Source: an uncultured Spirochaetaceae bacterium
Lineage (GTDB): Bacteria > Spirochaetota > Spirochaetia > Sphaerochaetales > Sphaerochaetaceae
DNA: 64,000 nucleotides
Reading direction: 5' to 3'
Assembly (NCBI GenBank): GCA_944392965.1
Contig: CALXYM010000001.1
Location: 336,901 to 400,900, forward strand
The position numbers and the translations under genes were made by a program. Shown piece by piece: positions 7,938-16,773 of this stretch. How positions within the stretch are numbered: the first letter of the stretch is position 1; each line of letters opens with the position of its first letter. The notes under the pieces are model-generated. The model was not told the DNA's origin, made no database searches, and saw only the letters and a program-made list of their open reading frames with translations.

Positions 7938-8893
7938 ACAGCATAATCATTGACGGTCTTTCTTTTGCCCTGCCTCTGTTCATAATTGCAATCGGTGGCA
8001 TATATTCTGAACGGAGCGGTATAACGAACCTCGCACTTGAAGGGCTTCTTGGATTTGGAGCATTCACGGGAGGACTGACAGCTGCCATAATATATGAATA
8101 CAGTTCGATCGGTGGTACTGCCAGCATGTATATTGCACTCATTGCTGCATTGTTCGGCGGTATGGTATATGCGATGCTCCATGCCCTGCTTTGTATCAGG
8201 TTCAAGGCGAATCAGGTAATCAGCGGAGTTGTTATAAACATATTGGCGACGGCACTCACAGCATTCCTCACAAACCAGATAAATGCGTCTCTTTTCGGAA
8301 GAGCTTCAAATAGGTTCGTACTTGAGGTGAGTCCCCGTTTTTCTATCCCGCTTATTTCTGAGATTCCTTTTATAGGGGCGTTCTTCACATCGATATATCC
8401 ATTTGAGATCATCATCCTCATCGTTGCCGCAATCATGTGGTATGTCCTTGAAAAGACCCCCTACGGCTTACGGCTGAGGGCTGCGGGAGACAATCCGCAG
8501 GCTGTCGATGCTGCAGGTGCGAATGTCTCGGCGATAAGGTTTTCTGCAGTGATGGTCTCCGGTGCGCTGTCAGGTCTTGGTGGAATGTGCTTTGCATATT
8601 CGATATCATCCAATGTATCACCCAGCATCTTCTCCGGATATGGATATCTTTCCATTGCCGCATTCATTTTCGGTAACTGGAAGATCGGCCCAACATTCTG
8701 GGCATGCATACTGTTCGGTTTTGCAAGAAGTGCAGGATATTCCCTTGTCAATGTCCTGGCTCTTCCAAGTGCATATTCCGATCTCGTTCTGACCCTGCCT
8801 TATATTATCACGGTCATACTCCTAATCTTCGTATCAAGAGCCAACAGGGCTCCGAAGAGTCTGGGAGAGGTCTATGATAAAGGAAAAAGATAA
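7934..8893 (+). CDS. BMP-importer ABC permease 2
   Basis: 319 residues, about eight transmembrane helices. Near the N-terminus I-Y-S-E-R-S-G-I-T-N-L-A-L-E-G is the signature of the second permease in BMP importers (compare NupQ/YufQ), and R-A-A-G-D-N-P-Q-A-V-D-A-A-G is the ATPase-contacting loop. The start overlaps the stop of permease 1 as ATGA. The end of the gene is followed within 17 bases by the start of the secreted protein at 8910, so the operon continues. Confidence 0.9.
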   Translation: MNSIIIDGLSFALPLFIIAIGGIYSERSGITNLALEGLLGFGAFTGGLTAAIIYEYSSIGGTASMYIALIAALFGGMVYAMLHALLCIRFKANQVISGVVINILATALTAFLTNQINASLFGRASNRFVLEVSPRFSIPLISEIPFIGAFFTSIYPFEIIILIVAAIMWYVLEKTPYGLRLRAAGDNPQAVDAAGANVSAIRFSAVMVSGALSGLGGMCFAYSISSNVSPSIFSGYGYLSIAAFIFGNWKIGPTFWACILFGFARSAGYSLVNVLALPSAYSDLVLTLPYIITVILLIFVSRANRAPKSLGEVYDKGKR

Positions 8894-8909
8894 ATCAAAG
8901 GAGCTTTTT

Positions 8910-10160
8910 ATGAAAGTAAGGAAAACTGTCATGTTCGCTTTGTGTATCGTGATGAGTCTTTCTCTGTTTGCCGCTGAAGTACCAGAGGGCACATTTGCTC
9001 TTGATACCTACGAGAAGAACAGCGAATATCTTTCCCAGTATTTTGGGATTGAGTACTCAGGTGATACAGTATCTCTTGCAGATTTTGCAGCTGGTCTGTC
9101 CATCGTGACAGGAGGGGAAGTCGCAGAACCTGCTACTGTCGAGGATATCATACATCTTACAGTTGCTGCATCTGGCTTTGATGAACTTGCCAAGACTTAT
9201 TCTGCTGAGAAGGCCGCTGCAAGGCTTGCAAAATACGGAGTTGAAGGAGCTTCTGAACCTCAGTATGCTGCCACAGCCCTCGATTCGGGAGTCCTTTCTG
9301 TAGAGCAGGTCAACGGTCTTATCGGTGCTGATTCCCTGAGTGCGGAAGATGCAGCTTCCCTTCTCATGGCTGTTGCCAACGCTACAGGTAAGGGAAGGAA
9401 TTATATCGGATTCGCAGGCGAGGCTGACATCCAGGCAAGAATTGAGAACGTGTTCAAGAATGTCGGGCTTTATTCCAATGATGAGCTTGACTCGATTGGA
9501 GCTCTGCTTGTTGAAACCGGTGCATCCACGGGCTTCAACCTTAAGAGAGAGAGTGATAATGCACGTTTCCTCGATTCCCTTACCCTCAGATATGGTCATG
9601 ATACGAAAGATCATGTAAAGCAGCTTGTTGCTCTTCTTGTAAGTGAGGATATCAATGCTCTTATCCAGATTGAACCAAAAACGTCAATCTATGAGTATCT
9701 TCTTGACTGGGGTCCTGTGCCTGAGCCTACTCCGACATACCGTGTTGAGCAGTATTCAGAAGATCTTTATCTTGTACATGCTACGGAATTCGATCTTGAG
9801 ATTGAGTTCGATACGATTGAGGATCTTCAGAGATTTGATTCCATCGTGAACCAGTACTCGAAGAAGAATGATGCGAACCAGGCTGAAGGAAGTGGCGTAA
9901 ACCTCATCCTTGGAGCATGGTGGCAGCCACTTTACAGTGCAAGGTTCAATCCAGATGAGAGTGCCTACACTGCAATCGTAGACAATGTCCTGTATTCTGC
10001 GGACGGAGCCTATTCGATTCATCCGTTTACGACGGTAGAGAATTCCGATGCCCTTATCGCAACGGAGGAGGAGCTTTCGGATGATGGCTACGCTGTAGCT
10101 GATTACAGATATGTTAACAATGCGTTCTACCGCTATCTTACAGGAACTGATTACCAGTAA
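8910..10160 (+). CDS. Secreted protein of unknown function at the end of the BMP operon
   Basis: I do not recognise the family. The start is set at the ATG at 8910, which follows AAGGAG (8898-8903). An in-frame ATG at 8874 lies inside the permease gene and would put 12 charged residues before the signal peptide. From 8910 the protein has 416 residues: a signal peptide (M-K-V-R-K, hydrophobic core, L-F-A-A), then an acidic, alanine-rich, probably helical middle with several S-A-E-D/E-A-A-x-L-L type repeats, and a C-terminal part rich in aromatic residues (W-W-Q-P-L-Y). It is the last gene before a strong terminator. A periplasmic or outer-membrane accessory role in uptake is inferred from position only. 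Confidence 0.8.
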   Translation: MKVRKTVMFALCIVMSLSLFAAEVPEGTFALDTYEKNSEYLSQYFGIEYSGDTVSLADFAAGLSIVTGGEVAEPATVEDIIHLTVAASGFDELAKTYSAEKAAARLAKYGVEGASEPQYAATALDSGVLSVEQVNGLIGADSLSAEDAASLLMAVANATGKGRNYIGFAGEADIQARIENVFKNVGLYSNDELDSIGALLVETGASTGFNLKRESDNARFLDSLTLRYGHDTKDHVKQLVALLVSEDINALIQIEPKTSIYEYLLDWGPVPEPTPTYRVEQYSEDLYLVHATEFDLEIEFDTIEDLQRFDSIVNQYSKKNDANQAEGSGVNLILGAWWQPLYSARFNPDESAYTAIVDNVLYSADGAYSIHPFTTVENSDALIATEEELSDDGYAVADYRYVNNAFYRYLTGTDYQ

Positions 10161-10182
10161 TGGTGAGTATTGTTTCCTACTG

Positions 10183-10210
10183 CCGTCACCTGTTTGGGTG
10201 ACGGTTTTTT
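10183..10210 (+). terminator. Rho-independent terminator of the first BMP operon
   Basis: CCGTCACC (10183-10190) pairs with GGTGACGG (10197-10204) over a six-base loop and is followed by six T. It ends the operon and also marks the left edge of the AT-richer block. Confidence 0.9.
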
Positions 10211-10289
10211 ATTTTCCTCTAAGCAATAATTAGGTTTTGTAATTGACTATCCTTGCAACATGATATATTTTTACAAACTTGAAGTTTTA

Positions 10290-10319
10290 ATGTATCATAT
10301 TAATCATATATAGATACAT
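10290..10319. promoter_or_regulatory. Inverted repeat upstream of the GntR gene (possible operator)
   Basis: ATGTATC (10290-10296) and GATACAT (10313-10319) form a perfect 7-base inverted repeat with 16 bases between. They lie in the AT-rich region upstream of the regulator at 10388. A plausible binding site for that regulator or its promoter region; no convincing -35/-10 pair can be singled out. Confidence 0.35.
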
Positions 10320-10387
10320 CCGATTGGTTTACAAATTTATTGTATTCTGTGCCATTACTTTATTGTGGTGGGGGAGAGGGGTTATAA

Positions 10388-11146
10388 GTGTTTGATAATT
10401 ATCCCAATGAAATTCTTTCAATGCTGGTTAACAGCGTACCTAAATATGTAAAAGTTGAGAATGACCTCATGAACCGCATTAAGTCTGGAGAACTCGTAAT
10501 AGGAGCTAAAGTTCCTACCGAGATGGAACTTTGTGAAGCTTATTCGTGTAGCAGGCAAACAATACGTAAAGCTTTAGATGATCTATATAGGGATGGATAT
10601 ATTTATAGAGTTCAAGGATTGGGAACATTTGTAAAAGACCGACAGCCTCAAAAACAGGACTTTCATGATATTGTTAGTTGTTCTTCATTAATTAAATCAC
10701 AAAATAAGCTACCTTCAAAAAAAATTCTTTTTTCAGGTGCGGATGATTGTCCTGATAATGTTGCAAAAAAATTTAACATCGAGAATGGCTCTAGAGTATT
10801 TAAGTATGTGAGAATTTACTATGCTGATGGCATTCCTGTAATTTATTGCTGTTCGTATTTCAATTTAATTGAGGTCCCAGGATTGGAGGCAATCGATTTT
10901 TCTAATAGATCGATAGTTGAGGTATTAAAAAGTCAATATGGGATAGAAATGCGGTGTACTGAAAGGGAATTGAAAGCAGTTGCAGCCGATAATAAAATGG
11001 CTGAGTATTTGGATGTTCCTGAAAATTTTCCTCTTCTTAGAGTTTCTGATTTGAAGGCAGTTTTTAAGGGATCTGAAAAGATACCAATAGAGTATTATAT
11101 ATTTGATTATGCTACAGATCGTATTAAATATTTTCCGGATCTATGA
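10388..11146 (+). CDS. GntR family (HutC/UTRA type) transcriptional regulator
   Basis: 252 residues. The N-terminal winged helix spans about residues 15-85, with P-T-E-M-E-L-C-E-A-Y-S-C-S-R-Q-T-I-R-K-A as recognition region and Y-R-V-Q-G-L-G-T-F-V at the wing. The C-terminal half has the UTRA ligand-binding fold pattern (R-V-F-K-Y-V-R-I-Y-Y-A-D-G-I-P-V-I). UTRA regulators usually sense sugar phosphates, amino sugars or related metabolites. The start is a GTG after a GGGGGAGAGGGG stretch; a later ATG at 10421 would cut into the domain. It stands alone upstream of the ten-gene operon and is the likely local regulator. Confidence 0.88.
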   Translation: MFDNYPNEILSMLVNSVPKYVKVENDLMNRIKSGELVIGAKVPTEMELCEAYSCSRQTIRKALDDLYRDGYIYRVQGLGTFVKDRQPQKQDFHDIVSCSSLIKSQNKLPSKKILFSGADDCPDNVAKKFNIENGSRVFKYVRIYYADGIPVIYCCSYFNLIEVPGLEAIDFSNRSIVEVLKSQYGIEMRCTERELKAVAADNKMAEYLDVPENFPLLRVSDLKAVFKGSEKIPIEYYIFDYATDRIKYFPDL

Positions 11147-11261
11147 AATTATTCTGTGTTATTGATTCCGTCAAATAATTTTCTTGCGTGATGTATGAAT
11201 CAGTATTATTATGTTGTTAGGTTGTAATGACAATATAATGATATGGAGTACGAATACGAGT

Positions 11262-11999
11262 ATGTTCCACCTGATTTACTACATTAATATGGGCGAGCCA
11301 AGCATAGAGTTTTCATTGGAAATGGCAAAAAAATATCTTGAACATGGAGCCAAGGCTCTTCAATTTGATTTGCCTTCTCGGAATCCATACAGGGAAACTC
11401 CCTTCATCAAAGATCATATGGCAAAGGCTTGGAGTCGATACAATGGGGATTATGATATCTTTCTTGATGCAATTTCATGTTTTAGAAAAGATCATCCTGA
11501 TTTTGAGTTGCAGATGGTCTCATACGAAGATGTCTTACTGTCTATTGGGACAATCAAGTATATAAACTTTTGCAAAAAAAACAATATAAAGACAGTAAGA
11601 ATTGCTGGCGATGGAATTATTGAGCAAGCCAGAATGGATTTCAATGCTTCTGGAATAGATACCCTCGCTTTTATTGATTTCAATATGCCTCAAAAAGAAA
11701 TTGACATCGCAGTTGAAACAGGTAGATCTGTGATGCTGCGAAATATAAGAAATGGAATGACTCCTCGTGATGGAATGATTTCATGGGAAGAAAGGATAAG
11801 TTTTTTACGTGATTCTGGAATAACGGCTCCTATTTATGCGACAGCAGGACTTAAGAATGGAAAAGATATTTTAGAAGCCAAAAATGCTGGTGCAGATGGT
11901 GCTTTTATTGGAAGTTGTCTCATGAATTTATGGGGTAATGATGCGAAGGTGTTTATATTACTTGATGAACTTGAAAAGTCAAGTAAATTAGGAGGTTAA
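11262..11999 (+). CDS. TrpA-like TIM-barrel protein A (altered acid pair)
   Basis: 245 residues from the chosen ATG. Frames are open from ATG codons at 11211 and 11238, but alignment with the neighbour at 12001 (M-F-H-L-I-Y-Y-I against M-G-I-K-T-I-C-Y-L) supports 11262, and no start has a good ribosome binding site. The fold pattern is that of tryptophan synthase alpha: an early G-E-P-S, L-P-S-R-N-P-Y-R-E at 38-45, and a C-terminal phosphate loop G-A-D-G-A-F-I-G-S. At the TrpA Glu49 and Asp60 positions it has Gln34 and Glu45, so ordinary TrpA chemistry is doubtful. First gene of the operon; possibly a partner subunit of protein B. Confidence 0.75.
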   Translation: MFHLIYYINMGEPSIEFSLEMAKKYLEHGAKALQFDLPSRNPYRETPFIKDHMAKAWSRYNGDYDIFLDAISCFRKDHPDFELQMVSYEDVLLSIGTIKYINFCKKNNIKTVRIAGDGIIEQARMDFNASGIDTLAFIDFNMPQKEIDIAVETGRSVMLRNIRNGMTPRDGMISWEERISFLRDSGITAPIYATAGLKNGKDILEAKNAGADGAFIGSCLMNLWGNDAKVFILLDELEKSSKLGG

Positions 12000-12000
12000 A

Positions 12001-12732
12001 ATGGGTATAAAAACAATTTGCTATTTATCTTTTGGATATCCCTCAATTACTAAGAGCATAGAATACGCAGGTAAATATATTGAGGGAGGGTGTGATGCCA
12101 TAGAGGTAAGCATCCCGCCTAAAAATCCATATCGGGACAGTAAGTTTCTTCAGGACTTGTATGCTGTGGCTCTGTCGCAATGCGATAATTATGACAGATA
12201 TTTAGATGGCATAGCAGAAATGGTGCGGCAATATCCGTCAACTGAATTCTTTTTTGTACTTTACCATGAAGTAATTATGGCTATAGGTGCCGAAAAGCTA
12301 GGGCAGTTTTGTAATGAACATCGGATTGTAAATGTAATATCTGGGGATTTACATGATGAGAAAGCAATAAAAACATTACGTAAATATGGTGTGAAACTTG
12401 CTCGTTCCGTTAACTACAAGATGGATGAAGATGATATTCAGCGGTGCATAGAGACAGATGGATTTACATATATGCAGGCGTTCCCAAGTGAGGGACAGTA
12501 CGTAAAACCTGGTTTTGAGGATTTGTCTACATGCATTAAATATCTAAGGGAACGTAAGGTTTCTGAACCTGTTTATTGTGGTGCGGGTATAAAATCTCCT
12601 GAAGATGCGAAAAAAGTGAAAGAAGCAGGAGGAAATGGTTTTTTTGTCGGTAGTTCAATAATCAAGTTATATGATGAACCGGAAAAACTTGTCGAACTAA
12701 TAAAAGAGTACAAAGAATCTGCAGAAGATTAG
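12001..12732 (+). CDS. TrpA-like TIM-barrel lyase B
   Basis: 243 residues, start fixed by AGGAGG seven bases upstream, one base after the stop of gene A. It aligns along its length with gene A and, more weakly, with tryptophan synthase alpha. D-A-I-E-V-S-I-P-P-K-N-P-Y-R-D at 32-46 keeps both TrpA catalytic acids (Glu35, Asp46) at the exact 11-residue spacing of Glu49/Asp60. The end has G-A-G-I-K-S-P-E-D and the phosphate-binding G-S-S-I-I-K. TrpA cleaves a C-C bond of a phosphorylated polyol side chain to release glyceraldehyde 3-phosphate. A similar retro-aldol reaction on another phosphorylated substrate is inferred. No trpB is in this operon. Confidence 0.8.
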   Translation: MGIKTICYLSFGYPSITKSIEYAGKYIEGGCDAIEVSIPPKNPYRDSKFLQDLYAVALSQCDNYDRYLDGIAEMVRQYPSTEFFFVLYHEVIMAIGAEKLGQFCNEHRIVNVISGDLHDEKAIKTLRKYGVKLARSVNYKMDEDDIQRCIETDGFTYMQAFPSEGQYVKPGFEDLSTCIKYLRERKVSEPVYCGAGIKSPEDAKKVKEAGGNGFFVGSSIIKLYDEPEKLVELIKEYKESAED

Positions 12733-12743
12733 GAGGTAATTAG

Positions 12744-13919
12744 ATGAAAGACTTTTGGTATTATGTACCAACGAGGATTAATTTTGGCCCCTCATGTTTT
12801 CAGTATCTTATTGATACGGTAAAGCAATGGGGTACTAAGCCACTTATTGTTTATGGAGGAGGCTCTATCAAGAAAAATGGGGCGTATGATGCGGTTGTTT
12901 CAAGATTGATTGAAGCAAAAATTCCGTTTGAAGAAATGGGTGGTGTCCAGCCGAATCCTCGTCTTGAATCGGTGTTAGAGGGAAATAAAATAGTAAAAGA
13001 GAAAAAATGCGATATTCTCCTTCCTATAGGAGGGGCAAGTTCTATTGATTGTGCAAAGTCAATTGCTGCTACAGCATATTATGATGGGGATCCTTGGGAT
13101 ATGATTACCAAGAAAGTTCCTGTTGGAAAGGTTTTACCAATCATTGCGGTTCCTACACTTGCAGCTGCTGGATCCGAAATGTCAACAAGTTCTGTTATTA
13201 CAAAAATGGATACAAACGAGAAAGCGGGATATTCAAGTCCCGATATGCGTCCAAGAGCAGCTTTCCTTAATCCTGAATTCACGTTTACTCAGCCAAAGGG
13301 GCAGACAGCAGCTGGTGTGGCTGATGCTATTAGCCATGTAATGGAGTCTTATTTTTCAAATGTTCCCAGTGCTTATCTTCAGGCGAAGTTTGGAGAGGCA
13401 TTATTCAATACTCTTTTCCATTATGGAAAAATTGTATATGACGATCCGACGAATTATGAAGGGCGAGCTAATATCATGTGGGCTTGCTGCTGGGCAATTA
13501 ATGGGCTTGTCGTGAAAGGTAATCCCGTAGGGTGGTCAATGCATAAATTGGAACATGAGTTGTCTGCTTTCTATGATGTCACCCATGGGGTAGGTCTGGC
13601 AATTATAATGCCAGCATGGCTTACATATTGTCTTACTGAGGATAATGCGTATAGGTATCTCGGATATTTAAAAGCGGCATTTGAAATTGATCCGGTTGGC
13701 ATGGATAAGATGGAAGCTGCTCATCTTGCAATAGAAAAGACAAAGGACTATTTTGCTTCCCTTGGCTTACCTGCAAGACTTAGGGATATTGGGATTGAGA
13801 AAGACATGCTTCCTGTTATGGCCCATAATGCATCTATTGTGGGAAAAGATTATTTTAAAAATGCATTTAGGGTTCTAGATGAGAATTCTGCATTGGAGAT
13901 TTATAAATTGGCTTACTAA
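12744..13919 (+). CDS. Iron-containing (group III) alcohol dehydrogenase
   Basis: 391 residues of the Fe-ADH family, closest in pattern to butanol dehydrogenases and lactaldehyde reductases. NAD(P)-binding G-G-G-S is at 38-41 and G-G-A-S-S at 96-100. Metal ligands are D194 and H198 in G-V-A-D-A-I-S-H, H271 in L-E-H-E-L-S and H281 in V-T-H-G-V-G. It should reduce a short aldehyde or oxidise the matching alcohol in the cytosol. Placed directly after the TrpA-like genes, it could handle an aldehyde released by them; this is inference. SD AGGAGGT precedes the ATG. Codon use is AT-rich like its operon neighbours. Confidence 0.92.
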   Translation: MKDFWYYVPTRINFGPSCFQYLIDTVKQWGTKPLIVYGGGSIKKNGAYDAVVSRLIEAKIPFEEMGGVQPNPRLESVLEGNKIVKEKKCDILLPIGGASSIDCAKSIAATAYYDGDPWDMITKKVPVGKVLPIIAVPTLAAAGSEMSTSSVITKMDTNEKAGYSSPDMRPRAAFLNPEFTFTQPKGQTAAGVADAISHVMESYFSNVPSAYLQAKFGEALFNTLFHYGKIVYDDPTNYEGRANIMWACCWAINGLVVKGNPVGWSMHKLEHELSAFYDVTHGVGLAIIMPAWLTYCLTEDNAYRYLGYLKAAFEIDPVGMDKMEAAHLAIEKTKDYFASLGLPARLRDIGIEKDMLPVMAHNASIVGKDYFKNAFRVLDENSALEIYKLAY

Positions 13920-13948
13920 TGATTATTCAAAAACAAAAGGAGAGAAAA

Positions 13949-15121
13949 ATGAGAAAAATAACTACATTGGTACTTGTTTTGTTACTTTCTTGTTCGTTAT
14001 TTGCTGGAGGATCAAGCGAACAAGCTGTATCATCTAACGGACCTGTAAAGAAAGTTGCCCTTGTTATGCAACAAGGTGGGTTAGGTGATTTAGGATTCAA
14101 TGATACTGCTTATGCTGGCCTCGTAGAGTGTGCCGATAAGTATGGTTTGGAAGTTAATGCTGTCGAATGTACTGATACGACTCAGGGAGAAACGTTAATT
14201 CGTGAACTTTGTGAAGCAGGATACGGGTTAATTATAAATCTTGAAGCTGGTATTTCGGGTAATATGTATAATGTTGCCGTTGACTACCCTGAAGTCTATT
14301 TTGTTGCTGTAGGTAGACAATTAATGTTCAATCCAGTAGATGGAATTACAGAGCGGCCTAAAAATGTTATTGAGTCTTATATATCCCTTAATGAACATTC
14401 ATTCTTAGCTGGTGTTATCGCTGGATACCTCTCTGAAAAAGGACATTCGATAATTGATGGTGTAGGAAAATATGGAGAAGGTCATATTGGAATATTGTTT
14501 GGAGCTGAGAGCGTAGGATTTTATCAGTATGGTGATGGCTTCATTCAAGGTGCTCGTTTCTATAATCCTGATGCGACTGTATTTGTTGATTATACTGTAG
14601 GTTTCTCTGATACGGCAAATGCTCAGAACATAGCAGAGAATATGATAAATAATATGCATTGTGATGTTATATGGACATGTTGTGGAACCGCTGGTTTAGG
14701 AGGTTTACAGGCTTGCCAACTTAATAATGCATATGGAATTGGAGTTGATTCCAATCAGGATAGTGTATACCCTGGATACATTGTGACTTCTGCAATTAGA
14801 GATAACTCATCATTGATAGAATTCTATGTCCAGAAGTATCTTGAAGGAACGATAGAACAGACCGAACCAGATGTATTTAATCTCTCAAATGGTGGTGTTG
14901 GTATTACTGATATGAGCGTGATTGAGCAATATGTCACAAACAAGGAGAATTTTGAAGAACTCAAATCCATTATTCAGGAATGTAAGGATTGGATAGCCGA
15001 TGGTACCATTGAGGTTTTTGATGCAAGGCTTGCTAGTGTGGAAGCAAATGGACAGCGTCTTGATGATTGGATTGAGACTTCTGGAAAATTCGTGACATAT
15101 GAAGAACTGAAAAATAAATAA
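13949..15121 (+). CDS. BMP family substrate-binding protein 2
   Basis: 390 residues from the ATG that follows AAAGGAGAGAAAA; a longer in-frame form begins at 13919, overlapping the dehydrogenase stop, but places ten charged residues before the signal peptide. The signal peptide ends at C-S-L-F-A with G-G-S-S-E-Q next and no lipobox Cys after it. BMP family features are L-G-F-N-D-T-A-Y-A-G near 54 and the C-terminal W-I-A-D-G-T-I-E. It differs clearly from the protein at 4091 and probably has a different ligand, since its genes lie inside a catabolic operon rather than beside nucleoside salvage genes. Confidence 0.88.
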   Translation: MRKITTLVLVLLLSCSLFAGGSSEQAVSSNGPVKKVALVMQQGGLGDLGFNDTAYAGLVECADKYGLEVNAVECTDTTQGETLIRELCEAGYGLIINLEAGISGNMYNVAVDYPEVYFVAVGRQLMFNPVDGITERPKNVIESYISLNEHSFLAGVIAGYLSEKGHSIIDGVGKYGEGHIGILFGAESVGFYQYGDGFIQGARFYNPDATVFVDYTVGFSDTANAQNIAENMINNMHCDVIWTCCGTAGLGGLQACQLNNAYGIGVDSNQDSVYPGYIVTSAIRDNSSLIEFYVQKYLEGTIEQTEPDVFNLSNGGVGITDMSVIEQYVTNKENFEELKSIIQECKDWIADGTIEVFDARLASVEANGQRLDDWIETSGKFVTYEELKNK

Positions 15122-15144
15122 GTACTAGCTTAAACTGTTGGTGG

Positions 15145-15177
15145 GATCTGCAGGGGTTTCCCTGCAGTATCTCTTTT
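15145..15177 (+). terminator. Intercistronic hairpin downstream of binding-protein gene 2
   Basis: CTGCAGGG (15148-15155) pairs perfectly with CCCTGCAG (15160-15167) over a four-base loop, extended by GAT/ATC with one bulge, then TCTCTTTTTT. It resembles a terminator but sits inside the operon, 20 bases before the ATPase start, so partial read-through is expected. Confidence 0.65.
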
Positions 15178-15195
15178 TTGCGGAGGGACCGGGGT

Positions 15196-16773
15196 ATGGG
15201 ATCCATACTAATTCAGACAAAAGAAATTACTAAAAAATTCGGTGATTTCATTGCAAATGATAAGATAAATATTGCCGTCGAAGAAGGGGAAATCAGAGCT
15301 ATTATCGGCGAAAATGGGGCAGGCAAGTCTACTTTAATGAATATGCTGTATGGTATTTTAAAACCAACGAGCGGAGAGATTATATATAAAGGTAAACCTG
15401 TTTCCTTTGAGTCTCCGCGGGATGCGATAGAACTTGGTATTGGAATGGTACATCAGCATTTTAAATTATCGCCATCCTTATCAATATATGAGAATATTGT
15501 CCTGGGCTCAGAAACCATAAAAAAAATAAAATTTGGAAAGAAAAGTTTTGGAGGGGTTCTAATTGATCGAAAAAAGGAAATGGCAGAGATTCAAGACTTG
15601 GTAGACAAATTCAATTTTAATCTTGATATCACTGCGAAGGTTCGTGATATTTCTATTGGAGCAAAGCAAAGGGTGGAGATACTTAAGATGCTTTACCGTA
15701 ATGTAAATTTGCTCATACTTGATGAACCCACAGCTGTTTTAATACCTAGTGAAGTAGATGATTTAATCCAAAGAATGCAAGATTTAAAGAAAGCTGGAAA
15801 AACCATCATAATTATCACGCATAAGCTCAATGAAGTAAAAATGTGTGCGGATAATATTACTGTAATAAGAGGTGGAAAAGTAATTGGTACAGTACATAAT
15901 GATGATAACACCACGGATTCTGATTTAGCTGAGATGATGGTAGGCCGTCCAGTTCTACTACGCGTAAAAAAAAGTGGGAAGATGCCTGGCGAAAAAATAG
16001 TATACAGTGTATCTGGTCTTAGTGCGAATGATTTTGAAGGGAAAAAGATACTTAATAATATTTCTTTTAACATACATGAAAATGAGATTATTGGAATTGC
16101 TGGGGTTGAAGGTAATGGCCAAACTGATTTGATGTTAGCCCTTTCTGGGCTGCTTGATATTTCAGAAGGCAAAGTAACTTTGAATGATGAAGATATTACA
16201 GGGCTTTGGCCTGATGAATTGCGTCGATATAAAATTGGAATTGTTCCGGAAGATAGATATAAACAGGGGCTATGCTTAGGACTTCCTGTTTCTTGGAATT
16301 TAATCGCAGGAATACATGGAAGTTCGCCATTTTGTGTGCATGGAATAATGCAGAAGGCATCCATGCAGGAAAATAAGCAAAAGCTTGTAAAGGATTTTGA
16401 TATACGTCTTGGTTCTGACGATCCTGCTGTAGGGTCTCTTTCCGGAGGAAACGCTCAAAAAGTTATTATTGCTAGAGAGTTTAGTAAACATCCTCAATTA
16501 CTATTAGTTAGTCAACCTACAAGAGGTGTTGATATTGGTGCGATTGAGTTTATTCATAATGAAATACTTAGAATGAGAGATAAGGGTGCAGCCGTTTTAA
16601 TTTTCTCATCAGAACTTTCAGAAGTTGTAGGTTTATCTGATCGTGTCTATGTCATGTACAAGGGAGAGTTTGTCGGAGTTTTCAATTCAAGTGAAGTTAG
16701 TTTCAATGAATTGGGACTTTATATGTCTGGTGTTAAACGAATGACAAGGGAGGAAATTTTTACAAATGGCTAA
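15196..16773 (+). CDS. BMP-importer ABC ATPase 2
   Basis: 525 residues from the ATG preceded by GCGGAGGG; a TTG at 15178 is also in frame but would use that binding site as coding sequence. Two ABC domains: Walker A G-E-N-G-A-G-K-S-T near 42, Q-loop V-H-Q-H-F, signature I-G-A-K-Q-R-V-E, Walker B L-L-I-L-D-E-P-T. The second half has G-V-E-G-N-G-Q in place of Walker A, S-G-G-N-A-Q-K and S-Q-P-T-R-G-V-D. The same layout as the ATPase at 5267. It overlaps the following permease by eight bases. Confidence 0.92.
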   Translation: MGSILIQTKEITKKFGDFIANDKINIAVEEGEIRAIIGENGAGKSTLMNMLYGILKPTSGEIIYKGKPVSFESPRDAIELGIGMVHQHFKLSPSLSIYENIVLGSETIKKIKFGKKSFGGVLIDRKKEMAEIQDLVDKFNFNLDITAKVRDISIGAKQRVEILKMLYRNVNLLILDEPTAVLIPSEVDDLIQRMQDLKKAGKTIIIITHKLNEVKMCADNITVIRGGKVIGTVHNDDNTTDSDLAEMMVGRPVLLRVKKSGKMPGEKIVYSVSGLSANDFEGKKILNNISFNIHENEIIGIAGVEGNGQTDLMLALSGLLDISEGKVTLNDEDITGLWPDELRRYKIGIVPEDRYKQGLCLGLPVSWNLIAGIHGSSPFCVHGIMQKASMQENKQKLVKDFDIRLGSDDPAVGSLSGGNAQKVIIAREFSKHPQLLLVSQPTRGVDIGAIEFIHNEILRMRDKGAAVLIFSSELSEVVGLSDRVYVMYKGEFVGVFNSSEVSFNELGLYMSGVKRMTREEIFTNG

